A stretch of DNA of 61,350 bases from Thermotogae bacterium (GTDB lineage: Bacteria; Thermotogota; Thermotogae; Mesoaciditogales; Mesoaciditogaceae). The notes under the pieces were generated by a model that was not told the origin of the DNA, did not search any database, and worked only from the letters and a program-made list of their open reading frames with translations. Shown piece after piece: positions 51,849-60,448 of this stretch (position 1 is the first letter of the stretch; the number at the start of each line of letters is the position of its first letter). The position numbers were made by a program, and so were the translations under genes. Location: the NCBI GenBank assembly GCA_026988035.1, contig JALSLY010000031.1, positions 1 through 61,350 on the forward strand. The letters are read 5' to 3'.

Positions 51849-52661
51849 ATGGATATAATGCAAAAATACGAAAAATTGAAGGAAGAAATTGGGAAAATGA
51901 AAAAAGTTGTGGTCGCTTTTTCGGGAGGTGTGGACAGTACATTTTTGCTTAGGGTGTGTAAGGATACACTCGGCATTCAAAACGTCATAGCTGTCACGAT
52001 AACATCACGCATAAGATTTCAAGAAGATCTTGAAAATTCTAAGCTCTTGGCAAAAGAAATGGGTGTCAGACATCTTGAAATAGAAATGGATGAACTCAAA
52101 GATGAACGTTTCACCAAAAATGATGAATTGAGATGTTACTATTGCAAATTGGGCCTTCTCTCAAAAATCAAAGAAATTGCAAAATTCAACAAAGTGAATT
52201 ATATATTAGACGGGACAAACTACGATGATGTAAGAACGGATTATCGTCCAGGCATAAGAGCTCTTGAGGAATTGGGAATCTCAAGTCCTCTTAAAGATTA
52301 CAAATTCACAAAAGAGGAAATAAGAGAACTTTCAAAAAAACTCAAACTTAAAACTTGGAATAGACCACCGTTGGGTTGTTGTATAGCAACGCGATTTCGC
52401 TATGATCTTGAAATAAATAAGGAAAGACTTGAAAAACTGCGAAAAATTGAAAATTATTTACGTTCGCTTGAATTAACTTTGGACAGGGCAAGATATCACG
52501 ATGAACACACGATAAGGATCGAAGTTTTGCCTCAAGAAATGGATGTGATCATGAGGAATAGAGAGCAAATCGTGAAAATGGTAAAAAGTCTTGGTTTCAA
52601 ATACGTTTCCTTGGATCTCCAAGGTTACAGAACAGGAAGCATGAATGAGGTGTTGAAGTGA
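51849..52661 (+). CDS. larE: ATP-dependent sulfur insertase LarE
   Basis: Third enzyme of nickel-pincer nucleotide synthesis, inserting sulfur into the pyridinium dithiocarboxylate precursor after adenylating it. The 270-residue PP-loop protein has SGGVDS (25-30) and LDGTNYDDVRTDYRPGIRA. Cysteines sit at 37, in the pair R-C-Y-Y-C (96, 99) and the doublet G-C-C (177-178); the latter aligns with the sacrificial Cys176 of Lactobacillus LarE. The regulator stop overlaps an upstream TTG; ATG 51849 with AAAGG upstream is my choice. Only C177/C178 plus the CxxC are candidates for an iron-sulfur site. Confidence 0.93.
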   Translation: MDIMQKYEKLKEEIGKMKKVVVAFSGGVDSTFLLRVCKDTLGIQNVIAVTITSRIRFQEDLENSKLLAKEMGVRHLEIEMDELKDERFTKNDELRCYYCKLGLLSKIKEIAKFNKVNYILDGTNYDDVRTDYRPGIRALEELGISSPLKDYKFTKEEIRELSKKLKLKTWNRPPLGCCIATRFRYDLEINKERLEKLRKIENYLRSLELTLDRARYHDEHTIRIEVLPQEMDVIMRNREQIVKMVKSLGFKYVSLDLQGYRTGSMNEVLK

Positions 52662-53398
52662 ATTTGATAGAGCTTTTAAAGAATTTTAAAAATGGAAAGA
52701 TGTCTTTAGAAAATGTTGCCAAAGCGATAGAAAATATTGGATATGAAGATCTCGGATTTGCCAAGATCGACCATTTACGTGAGAGAAGAAGAGGATTTCC
52801 AGAGGTGTTGCTTTGCCAAGGAAAAACCATTGAACAGATAGTCAAAATCATGAAAAGTTTGACTCAGCAACACGAAAATATTTTAGCGACACGAGCTGAA
52901 CAAGAAGCTTATGAAAAAGTTAAGGAATCCATAAGTGATGTTAGGTACAATCCTATTGCAAAAACAATGGTAGTTGAGAGAAATCCTTTGCCTAAAGTTG
53001 GAAGGATCCTTGTTGTCAGTGCGGGTACATCAGATCAGGCAGTTGTAGAAGAAATTCGAGAAAGCGCTAACGTAATGGGAAACAACGTCGAGATATTGTT
53101 GGATGTTGGAGTAGCAGGTATCCATAGGCTCTTAAGAAATGTCGAAAAGCTTAGGGAAGCCAAAGTAATCGTTGTGGTAGCTGGTATGGATGGAGCACTT
53201 CCAAGTGTTGTGGCAGGTCTTGTAGATAAACCCATTATCGCTGTTCCCACAAGCGTGGGATATGGTGCGAATTTCAACGGAATTGCACCACTTTTGGCAA
53301 TGTTAAATAATTGCTCAGGGGGCATTGGTGTGGTGAACATAGACAACGGTTTTGGTGCAGCACATCTCGCTTCTCTGATAAACAAGATAAAGGAGTGA
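52658..53398 (+). CDS. larB: Nickel-pincer cofactor biosynthesis carboxylase/hydrolase LarB
   Basis: First enzyme of the pathway, carboxylating nicotinic acid adenine dinucleotide and hydrolysing its phosphoanhydride. The 246-residue protein has an N-terminal helical segment and a C-terminal PurE/AIR-carboxylase-like domain: VVSAGTSDQAVVEEIRESANVMG (about 117-139), AKVIVVVAGMDGALPSVVAGL, and PTSVGYGANFNGIAPLLAMLN. GTG 52658 (GAGGTG upstream) overlaps the larE stop by 4 bases. Confidence 0.95.
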   Translation: MNLIELLKNFKNGKMSLENVAKAIENIGYEDLGFAKIDHLRERRRGFPEVLLCQGKTIEQIVKIMKSLTQQHENILATRAEQEAYEKVKESISDVRYNPIAKTMVVERNPLPKVGRILVVSAGTSDQAVVEEIRESANVMGNNVEILLDVGVAGIHRLLRNVEKLREAKVIVVVAGMDGALPSVVAGLVDKPIIAVPTSVGYGANFNGIAPLLAMLNNCSGGIGVVNIDNGFGAAHLASLINKIKE

Positions 53399-53404
53399 TA
53401 AAAG

Positions 53405-54583
53405 TTGGACGCTTATTTTGATATCTTTTCTGGTATCAGTGGAAATATGGTGTTGGGAGCTTTGATCGACGCTGGCCTTTCACTTGAAATCCTCAAAAAG
53501 GAGCTTTCCAAGCTTGGAATGGATGAAGAGTACAGAATCGAGTCAAAAAAAGTCCTGAAAAACGGAATATCTGCCACTTATGTCAATATGGAGTTGAAAA
53601 AACATGAACATACACATAGAAGTCTTCGTGATATTCAAGAGTTGATAGACAAGAGCAGCATCTCAAAGAATGTAAAAGAAAAAAGCAAAAATATATTTTT
53701 TCAACTTGCGAAAGCTGAGTCAAAAATACATGGTGTTGATATAAATGAAATCCATTTTCACGAGGTTGGTGCCACAGATGCAATTGTCGACATTGTCGGA
53801 TCGGTTATTGGCATGGAACTCTTATCGATAGAACGAATAAAAGCTTCCCCCATTCACGTGGGGAATGGATTCGTTGAAAGCGCACATGGCAAAATACCCG
53901 TTCCGGCTCCGGCAACAATGGAACTTCTCAAAGGGATCCCCATCTATTCCATAGGCATAAAATCTGAACTCACAACACCAACTGGGGCAGCGATAATATC
54001 AACTCTTGCTGAAGATTTTGGTCCAAGGCCCGAAATGCAGATATCAAGTACTTCTTACGGTGCGGGAACTCGTGATCTCAAAATTCCCAATCTGCTGAGG
54101 TTGAATTTAGGAGAATTCGTTGAATCAAATTTTAAAATGGACTTCGTTGATGTAGTTGAGGCTAATATCGACGATTTGAACCCACAATTTTACGACTACG
54201 TTATGGAAAAACTCTTTGAAGCTGGAGCGTTAGACGTGTTTCTGACTCCCATTCAGATGAAAAAAAACAGACCCGCCTCAAGAATTACGGTGTTAGTCAC
54301 AGATGAACTTCTTGAGGAAATCGTAAAGATCCTTCTAACAGAAACCACGACACTTGGTGTAAGAGTAACAAGGAAAATCCAAAGATATTGCCTCGAAAGG
54401 GAAAGTAAAATTGTTGAAACCAAATGGGGAAAGATCAGGATAAAGATTGCAAAAGATCGAGATTCCATCCTAAACATTTCCCCAGAATACGAAGATTGCA
54501 GAAAGGTGTCTTTGGAAAACAATATTCCGTTGAAAGTCGTTTACAATTCTGCCCTAAAAGCCTGTATAGAAGAGATGGAGTGA
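53405..54583 (+). CDS. larC: Nickel insertion protein LarC (undivided)
   Basis: CTP-dependent cyclometallase that inserts nickel into the pincer nucleotide. The 392-residue chain starts LDAYFDIFSGISGNMVLGALIDAG and contains HFHEVGATDAIVDIVGS and TTPTGAAIISTLAEDFGPRPEM, followed by DVVEANIDDLNPQFYDYVMEKLFEAGALDVFLTPIQMKKNRPA. Here LarC1 and LarC2 parts are in one frame, unlike Lactobacillus plantarum where a frameshift joins them. TTG start with AAGGAGTG 7 bases upstream, 6 bases after larB. Confidence 0.96.
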   Translation: MDAYFDIFSGISGNMVLGALIDAGLSLEILKKELSKLGMDEEYRIESKKVLKNGISATYVNMELKKHEHTHRSLRDIQELIDKSSISKNVKEKSKNIFFQLAKAESKIHGVDINEIHFHEVGATDAIVDIVGSVIGMELLSIERIKASPIHVGNGFVESAHGKIPVPAPATMELLKGIPIYSIGIKSELTTPTGAAIISTLAEDFGPRPEMQISSTSYGAGTRDLKIPNLLRLNLGEFVESNFKMDFVDVVEANIDDLNPQFYDYVMEKLFEAGALDVFLTPIQMKKNRPASRITVLVTDELLEEIVKILLTETTTLGVRVTRKIQRYCLERESKIVETKWGKIRIKIAKDRDSILNISPEYEDCRKVSLENNIPLKVVYNSALKACIEEME

Positions 54584-54589
54584 AAAAAA

Positions 54590-55603
54590 GTGAATACTCT
54601 GCATAAGCGTATGTGGAGCTTACTTGGAGTTGTTTTCGTTTTCAACACAGTTGTGTGGTTTCTACCGTTTTTAATGAGATTTTCCGGAACTTTTTTAGCC
54701 ATAGGGGCACTTGCGTATTTTTTCGGGCTCAGACATGCATTCGACGCAGATCACATAGCCGCCATTGACAACGTAACGAGAAAGTTAAGGCAAGACGGGA
54801 AAAAACCTGTGGCGGTTGGTTTTTTCTTCTCGATGGGACATTCAACAGTTGTAATATTGTTATCGTTGGCGTTGATCTTGATTACAAAAGAAGTGCAAGG
54901 ACAGATGGGGGCTTTAAAAGAGATCGGTGGTTTAATCGGAACTATTGTCTCAGCAAGCTTTTTAACCTTCATAGGACTCATCAATTTTTTTATTTTTTGG
55001 AAAGTGTATCGCGTTTTCAAAGACTACAAAGAAACGAAAGAAATCAGTGAAGATATTCAAAAAAGTGTGGATAATGTCCTTCAAAAACGGGGATTAATGG
55101 GAAATTTTTTTAAATTCTTGTACAAAAAAATGGATGTCAGCTGGAAGATGTATCCAATAGGATTTTTGTTTGGTTTGGGTTTTGACACGGCAACAGAAAT
55201 AGCAATATTGGGAATATCCGCAACGATGGCGCAAAATGGCCAGGCCGTATGGCAGATCATGATTTTCCCTTTGCTTTTCACGGCAGGTATGAGCATGATG
55301 GATACATTAGATGGGATCGCGATGATGAAGATCTACGATTGGGCAATGGTAGATGTGATAAGAAAACTTTTTTTCAACATGACAATCACTGGCCTTTCTG
55401 TTTTTATAGCTTTAATCGTTGGAATGATCGAATGGCTTCAGGTTTTCGCAAGTCGTCTTAAACTCAACGGTATATTTTGGAATTACGTTGAAAATATCAA
55501 CTTTGGCGTACTCGGAATCGTGATTGCGGTTTCGATGATTTTCGTATGGCTTTTCTCTTATCTTTACTACAGAAAAGTTTTAGCTCCAAATAAGGGGGAG
55601 TGA
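54590..55603 (+). CDS. Nickel/cobalt permease (NiCoT family)
   Basis: A 337-residue eight-helix inner-membrane permease for Ni2+ or Co2+. The diagnostic motif RHAFDADHIAAIDNVTRKL (His-x4-Asp-His, about residues 49-67), GFFFSMGHSTVVILLSLAL and LGFDTATEIAILG are all intact, as in HoxN/NixA. Its place right after larC (6 bases; GTG start with GGAGTG) indicates nickel supply for LarC, so nickel is more likely than cobalt. Confidence 0.94.
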   Translation: MNTLHKRMWSLLGVVFVFNTVVWFLPFLMRFSGTFLAIGALAYFFGLRHAFDADHIAAIDNVTRKLRQDGKKPVAVGFFFSMGHSTVVILLSLALILITKEVQGQMGALKEIGGLIGTIVSASFLTFIGLINFFIFWKVYRVFKDYKETKEISEDIQKSVDNVLQKRGLMGNFFKFLYKKMDVSWKMYPIGFLFGLGFDTATEIAILGISATMAQNGQAVWQIMIFPLLFTAGMSMMDTLDGIAMMKIYDWAMVDVIRKLFFNMTITGLSVFIALIVGMIEWLQVFASRLKLNGIFWNYVENINFGVLGIVIAVSMIFVWLFSYLYYRKVLAPNKGE

Positions 55604-55606
55604 TTT

Positions 55607-56740
55607 ATGAATCATAGAAAATTTGGAAAACACGGTTTTGAAGTTTCGGTGCTTGGTTTTGGATGTATGAGACTTCCCATCATCAATGATGACTATTCCA
55701 AAATAGACGAAAGAGAAGCTTTCAAAATGGTGAGATATGCAATCGACAACGGAGTTAATTACGTAGATACGGCATATCCTTATCACAAAGGAAACAGCGA
55801 ATTATTCGTTGCCAAGGTTTTAAAAGATGGGTATAGGCAAAAAGTATATCTTGCCACGAAATCACCAGTTTGGCTTGTAAAATCTCACAAAGATTTTGAT
55901 AAATATCTCGATGAACAGCTTTCAAAGTTGGAAACAGATCACGTCGACATGTATCTCCTCCATGCGTTGAACAAAGACAGATGGGCAAAATTGAAAGAAT
56001 ACAAAGTTTTTGATTTCATAAAACGAGCCTTGTCTGATGGAAGAATTCGATACATAGGTTTCTCATTTCATGACGATTTGAAAACATTTAAAGAAATTGT
56101 CGATTCATACAATTGGGATTTTTGCCAGATCCAATTCAACTACATGGATGAGCACTATCAGGCAGGAATCACCGGACTCAAATATGCGCATAAAAAGGGC
56201 ATGGCTGTCATTGTAATGGAACCTATAAAAGGTGGAAAACTCGCGAATCGAGTTTCGAAAGAAGCTATGGAAGTTTTTAAAAGTGCATCTACCGAGAGGA
56301 GTGCGGCTGAATGGGCACTAAGATGGGTCTGGTCTCATCCTGAGGTAACACTCCTTCTAAGCGGAATGAGTACCTTGGAACAAGTTGTAGAGAACGTGAA
56401 AATCGCAAGCAATCCTGACTACACACTTAGAAGAGAGGAAATGAAAACGATCGATACCGTGAAAAAAATATACAGAGACAAGGTAAAAGTCGATTGCACA
56501 GGTTGTGGATACTGCGTTCCATGTCCAAGTGGTGTTGCCATTCCAGATGTTTTTCAGCTTTACAACGACGCTTTCATTTTCAACAACTTGAAAGATTCGA
56601 AAGCAGAATACAAATTTCTGATTGATCAAAAGTCAGATGCTTCTCAATGTGTTGAATGCGGTCAGTGTGAGAGTGTTTGTCCACAACATCTTTCAATAAT
56701 AGCATCCTTGAAAGAAGCAAGAGCAATTCTTGAAAGTTAG
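55607..56740 (+). CDS. Aldo/keto reductase with C-terminal ferredoxin-like domain (1)
   Basis: A 377-residue oxidoreductase. Residues 1-295 form an aldo/keto reductase barrel with catalytic Asp/Tyr in VDTAYPYHKG, Lys in ATKSP and His in LLHAL. The C-terminus (about 298-377) has C-T-G-C-G-Y-C-V-P-C-P and CVECGQCESVCP, ligands for one or two [4Fe-4S] clusters. Similar proteins are widespread in anaerobes without proven substrates. AAGGGGGAGTG precedes the ATG; it starts 3 bases after the nickel permease. Confidence 0.9.
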   Translation: MNHRKFGKHGFEVSVLGFGCMRLPIINDDYSKIDEREAFKMVRYAIDNGVNYVDTAYPYHKGNSELFVAKVLKDGYRQKVYLATKSPVWLVKSHKDFDKYLDEQLSKLETDHVDMYLLHALNKDRWAKLKEYKVFDFIKRALSDGRIRYIGFSFHDDLKTFKEIVDSYNWDFCQIQFNYMDEHYQAGITGLKYAHKKGMAVIVMEPIKGGKLANRVSKEAMEVFKSASTERSAAEWALRWVWSHPEVTLLLSGMSTLEQVVENVKIASNPDYTLRREEMKTIDTVKKIYRDKVKVDCTGCGYCVPCPSGVAIPDVFQLYNDAFIFNNLKDSKAEYKFLIDQKSDASQCVECGQCESVCPQHLSIIASLKEARAILES

Positions 56741-56753
56741 GGAGAGTGGAAAA

Positions 56754-57866
56754 ATGGAAAAACGGATACTTGGAAAAACCGGAATTGAAGTTTCGATATT
56801 GGGTCTTGGTGGCTTTCACATGCTCGAAATTTCAAAAGAGCTTGTGTCACAACTCGTCGATATCTACCTCGATCACGGTGGGAACTACATCGAAACTGCA
56901 GCGGAATATGGAGATGGAGAATCAGAAAAGAAACTATCTTATGCCATCAAAAACAGAAGAAACGACGTGGTCTTGGTAAGTAAGTGCCATATCAGAGACA
57001 GAGAAGGAGCCAGAAAATTCGTTGAAAGGACTTTAAGAAACCTTAAAACGGATCATCTTGACATTCTTTTTTTACATCATGTCACAATGCAAGAAGATGT
57101 TGATGTCCTTTTGAAAAGGCCGTCCGCACTTGATTATGTTTTTGAGGCAAAAGAAAAGGGAATGATCAGGGCAATTGGTGTATCTTTTCACGGTTTACCG
57201 GATTACGCTTTGAAATTGTTGAAAGCACAAGAGCTGGATGTGGCTATGACGGGATTTAACTATTACGACAGATTCAACTTTCCATCTATTTTTGAAGAAT
57301 TCTTGCCCTACGCTCGATCAAAAAACATGGGAATAGTTGGAATGAAGGCAGTAGCAGACGGATATCTTTACAGATCAACTGAAGACGCATTCAGATATGC
57401 ACTCTCCCAAGATATAGATATCATGGTCGCTGGGACTAATTCTAAAGAAATACTTCTCAAAGACATTTCTATTGTCGACAATTTTAAGCCCATGAGCAAA
57501 AAAAGTATGGAAAATTTGTACTTCAGAGCTCCCGAATTGAACAGCTATGTTTGCAGACAGTGCAATAAGTGCCTGCCGTGTCCAGAAGGAATAAATATAC
57601 CAAAAATATTCGAATATGAAGGTTGGTACGATAGACAAATGAGGGATTACAAACCACATGAAGCGCCAGATTACGCCTTGAGAGAAAGGTTGGCATTTTG
57701 GTTTGGAAATCAAAATGAAGCGAAGGAAGCGTACAAAAGCATGGACAAAAATTACACAGACTGCACAAACTGTGGCTTGTGTGAAGAAAGATGTCCTTAC
57801 GACTTGCAAGTTATTGATAAGCTCAGACTTGTGCATTTTAAACTCGCTAATGGTGATATATTTTGA
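56754..57866 (+). CDS. Aldo/keto reductase with C-terminal ferredoxin-like domain (2)
   Basis: A 370-residue paralogue of the previous gene. Barrel residues are Tyr in ETAAEYGDGESEK, Lys in VSKCH and His in LFLHHV, followed by a C-terminal domain with CRQCNKCLPCPEGINIPKIF and CTNCGLCEERCPYDL. The barrel lacks some of the long loops of copy 1, so substrate probably differs. ATG 56754 (GGGAGAG upstream) is preferred over a TTG 24 bases earlier inside the previous gene. Two divergent paralogues side by side suggest a heteromer or two sequential reactions. Confidence 0.88.
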   Translation: MEKRILGKTGIEVSILGLGGFHMLEISKELVSQLVDIYLDHGGNYIETAAEYGDGESEKKLSYAIKNRRNDVVLVSKCHIRDREGARKFVERTLRNLKTDHLDILFLHHVTMQEDVDVLLKRPSALDYVFEAKEKGMIRAIGVSFHGLPDYALKLLKAQELDVAMTGFNYYDRFNFPSIFEEFLPYARSKNMGIVGMKAVADGYLYRSTEDAFRYALSQDIDIMVAGTNSKEILLKDISIVDNFKPMSKKSMENLYFRAPELNSYVCRQCNKCLPCPEGINIPKIFEYEGWYDRQMRDYKPHEAPDYALRERLAFWFGNQNEAKEAYKSMDKNYTDCTNCGLCEERCPYDLQVIDKLRLVHFKLANGDIF

Positions 57867-57883
57867 AACGGAGGGAGAAAGAA

Positions 57884-58960
57884 TTGTCCACAGTTTATTT
57901 CACCGACTTGACAACAACTCCCGGAATGGGATTAATGAAAAAAGTTGAAATTCTTCTAAAAGAGGTAGGCATAAGTAAAATTGTTAAAAAAGGTGATCTG
58001 GTGGCAATAAAAATTCACTTTGGAGAATATGGAAATCTTGCTTACATAAGACCTAACTATGTTAGAGTGGTAACTGATATGGTCAAAAAGCTGGGAGGTA
58101 AACCTTTCGTCACGGATGCCAACACTCTTTACAAAGGAAGTAGATCCAACGCAGTCGATCATTTGCAAACCGCCACTTTGAATGGTTTTACCTCAGAAGT
58201 TATTGGGGCCCCAATAATAATCGCAGATGGTTTGCGTGGTAGTGATGAAGTTGAAGTGGAAATAGACGGTGAATACGTCAAAAAAGCAAAAATAGGATCT
58301 GCAATAGCACTTTCAGATGCTTTAATCGTCATGACACATTTTAAAGGGCACGAGCAAACGGGCTTTGGAGGAACTTTGAAAAACATTGGAATGGGATCGG
58401 CAGCAAGAGCTGGAAAGCTTGAGCAACACTCAACTTCCAAACCGATTGTAATGACAGAAAATTGTGTAGCATGTGGAATGTGTGAAAAATACTGTCCAAC
58501 CGGTGCCGTTAAAGTTAGCGATCACGCCATCATAGATTACAACGCATGCATTGGTTGTGGACAATGTGTGGCAATGTGCAATTATGGGGCCATGGTACCA
58601 GAATGGAACGCATCCTCAGAACTTTTGAGTAGAAAAATTGCTGAGTACTCGAAAGCCGTTTTGAAAAGCAAAAAAGCAATTTTCATATCTTTTATAACCC
58701 AAGTTTCTCCAGATTGTGATTGCTGGTCCATAAACAGACCTCCAATCGCTCCGGATATAGGCATAGCTGCAAGCGCGGATCCCGTTGCTTTAGATCAAGC
58801 TTGCGTTGATCTCGTCATAAACTCTGTTGGTGAAGACCCGTTTCACAAGGCTCATCCGGGTATTTCGTGGAACGAACAATTGAAGCACGCACAGAAAATA
58901 GGTTTGGGAAATAGGAAATATGAATTAAAAAAGGTAGCCATTTTCCTTGGAAAAGGATAA
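57884..58960 (+). CDS. DUF362 protein with two [4Fe-4S] ferredoxin motifs
   Basis: A 358-residue protein from TTG 57884 (GGAGGGAG 6 bases upstream). The DUF362 part, with VAIKIHFGEYGNLAYIRP, DALIVMTHFKGHEQTGFGG and GIAASADPVALDQACVDL, surrounds a 2x[4Fe-4S] ferredoxin insert: CVACGMCEKYCPTGAV and CIGCGQCVAMCNYGAM. Such proteins are thought to pass electrons to partner oxidoreductases. As last gene of the lar operon, overlapping the second reductase frame region by none but only 17 bases away, it may be their electron partner. Function is inferred. Confidence 0.88.
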   Translation: MSTVYFTDLTTTPGMGLMKKVEILLKEVGISKIVKKGDLVAIKIHFGEYGNLAYIRPNYVRVVTDMVKKLGGKPFVTDANTLYKGSRSNAVDHLQTATLNGFTSEVIGAPIIIADGLRGSDEVEVEIDGEYVKKAKIGSAIALSDALIVMTHFKGHEQTGFGGTLKNIGMGSAARAGKLEQHSTSKPIVMTENCVACGMCEKYCPTGAVKVSDHAIIDYNACIGCGQCVAMCNYGAMVPEWNASSELLSRKIAEYSKAVLKSKKAIFISFITQVSPDCDCWSINRPPIAPDIGIAASADPVALDQACVDLVINSVGEDPFHKAHPGISWNEQLKHAQKIGLGNRKYELKKVAIFLGKG

Positions 58961-58973
58961 CAAGACAAGTATC

Positions 58974-60086
58974 TTAGTTTGATTCATACACAGTTTCTCC
59001 GTTCAAATAAGTTCTGATAACGTTCAATTCCTTATCCAAAAGAACTATATTGGCTTTGTAACCTTCTTCTATTCTTGCAACATCTTCAATTGCAAGGTTT
59101 CTTGCTGCGTTGTAAGAAGAAACCTTTGCTAACTCTCTTAACGAGCAGTTGGTGAACTTCTTGAAATTTTTTATTGCTTTGTTGAAAAGCAACGTACTTC
59201 CAGCAAGCGTTCCATCTGGAAGAGTAGCCTTTCCATTCTTAACTGTGACATCCAGCCCCCCAAGATTGTATTTTCCATCTTCCAACCCAGCAGCATCTAT
59301 TGAGTCGGTTATGAGCATTATTTTGTCCGCACCTTTTATTCTGTAAATCATATCCACAAATTCAGGAGCAAGGTGAATGCCATCAACTATCATCTCTATC
59401 TCAAAATCAAGATAAAGTCCTGCCCCAACCCCACCAAGTTCTCTGTGATGAAGTCCTTTTATGGCATTTGGAAAATGTGTTATTCTATTTACACCATACA
59501 AAAATGCACGTCTCATGTCTTTAAAACCTGCATTCGTATGTCCTAAAGACACAACTGTTTTGTTTTCTTTTAAAACAGTAAGTACATCGTAAAATCCTTC
59601 AACTTCAGGAGCCATCGTGATGAGTTTTACCACTGAAGAAATGACTTCTCTTATTTCTTCTGTTGTGGCAGCACGTATCATGTCAGAATTCTGGGCACCC
59701 TTTTTCTCTATGTTTATGTAAGGTCCTTCGTAGTGAATTCCATACACAGACGTATATGCTCTTTCGTGAACGTACTCATCAACGAATTTCGAAACTCGAA
59801 GCATATCTTCTTTCTTCGCTGAAACGGTTGTGGGAAGAAATGCGGTCACACCTTGAGAATACAGAAATTTTTCCCATCCTTCAAGATCTTCAGCCGAAAG
59901 TCTCATCGTGTCTTTCCCTATACACCCATGAGTGTGTAAATCAATAAAACCGGGCATAGCTATATATTTGTAAACATCGGAATTTTTTGGGATTACACTT
60001 TCAATTCTTCCACCGTCTACCAACACATTACCAACGAATTCACCTTTTATGGGATCAACTATCAAAATATTACCTATCTTTTTCAC
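58974..60086 (-). CDS. nagA: N-acetylglucosamine-6-phosphate deacetylase
   Basis: Removes acetate from GlcNAc-6-P in amino-sugar catabolism and wall recycling. The 370-residue amidohydrolase has the PGFIDLHTHG metal motif (residues 51 and 53), IHYEGPYIN with the metal-binding Glu, SLGHTNAG and RITHFPNAIKGLHHRE histidines, and catalytic Asp in LITDSIDAAG. GTG 60086 with GAAGG 9 bases upstream is my start; a GTG 16 codons earlier has no ribosome site. It converges with the DUF362 gene, 13 bases apart, with no visible terminator. Confidence 0.93.
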   Translation of the reverse strand: MKKIGNILIVDPIKGEFVGNVLVDGGRIESVIPKNSDVYKYIAMPGFIDLHTHGCIGKDTMRLSAEDLEGWEKFLYSQGVTAFLPTTVSAKKEDMLRVSKFVDEYVHERAYTSVYGIHYEGPYINIEKKGAQNSDMIRAATTEEIREVISSVVKLITMAPEVEGFYDVLTVLKENKTVVSLGHTNAGFKDMRRAFLYGVNRITHFPNAIKGLHHRELGGVGAGLYLDFEIEMIVDGIHLAPEFVDMIYRIKGADKIMLITDSIDAAGLEDGKYNLGGLDVTVKNGKATLPDGTLAGSTLLFNKAIKNFKKFTNCSLRELAKVSSYNAARNLAIEDVARIEEGYKANIVLLDKELNVIRTYLNGETVYESN

Positions 60087-60170
60087 GATCTTCTGCCTTC
60101 TTTCTCGGAACTTTCCATTAATATATTTTGCCACAAATGATCAAATGAAAAAAATTATTCGTAACAGATC

Positions 60171-60200
60171 TTGAGTGCACGATCTCTTTTGTGATATACT
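60171..60200 (+). promoter_or_regulatory. Promoter of the tRNA-DUF177-rpmF-plsX unit
   Basis: TTGAGT (60171-60176) and TATACT (60195-60200) with an 18-base spacer, 68 bases before tRNA-Ser and divergent from nagA. No other promoter is evident between the tRNAs and DUF177. Confidence 0.7.
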
Positions 60201-60267
60201 ACATCACGGGCTCAGAGGTATTTACTGTTAGATAAATAGCAGGTTTTTTCGAGACTTTCAATGAAAT

Positions 60268-60356
60268 GGAGAGATGGCCGAGTGGTCGAAGGCGCTTGCC
60301 TGCTAAGCAAGTGTAGGATTTTCCTACCGTGGGTTCAAATCCCACTCTCTCCGCCA
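60268..60356 (+). tRNA. tRNA-Ser (anticodon GCT)
   Basis: A class II tRNA with a long variable arm. Acceptor GGAGAGA pairs with TCTCTCC, followed by discriminator G and encoded CCA. The anticodon loop CTGCTAA (stem CTTGC/GCAAG) gives GCT for AGC/AGU. The variable-arm stem GTAGGA/TCCTAC and T-arm GTGGG-TTCAAAT-CCCAC are intact. Confidence 0.97.
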
Positions 60357-60361
60357 GAACT

Positions 60362-60438
60362 GTGCCCGTAGCTCAGCTGGATAGAGCGATAGATTGCGGA
60401 TCTATAGGCCGGGAGTTCAAATCTCCCCGGGCACGCCA
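60362..60438 (+). tRNA. tRNA-Arg (anticodon GCG)
   Basis: Acceptor GTGCCCG pairs with CGGGCAC; discriminator G and CCA (60436-60438) are encoded. The anticodon loop TTGCGGA within stem ATAGA/TCTAT reads GCG for CGC/CGU arginine codons. Five bases separate it from tRNA-Ser. The usual bacterial ACG (inosine) anticodon is replaced by GCG here. Confidence 0.95.
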
Positions 60439-60448
60439 GGTGTTGAAA

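Noticed and set aside
60329-60448. Upstream extension of DUF177 through the tRNA genes
   Set aside because: The first 40 codons translate tRNA-Ser and tRNA-Arg sequence; the ATG at 60449 has a ribosome site.
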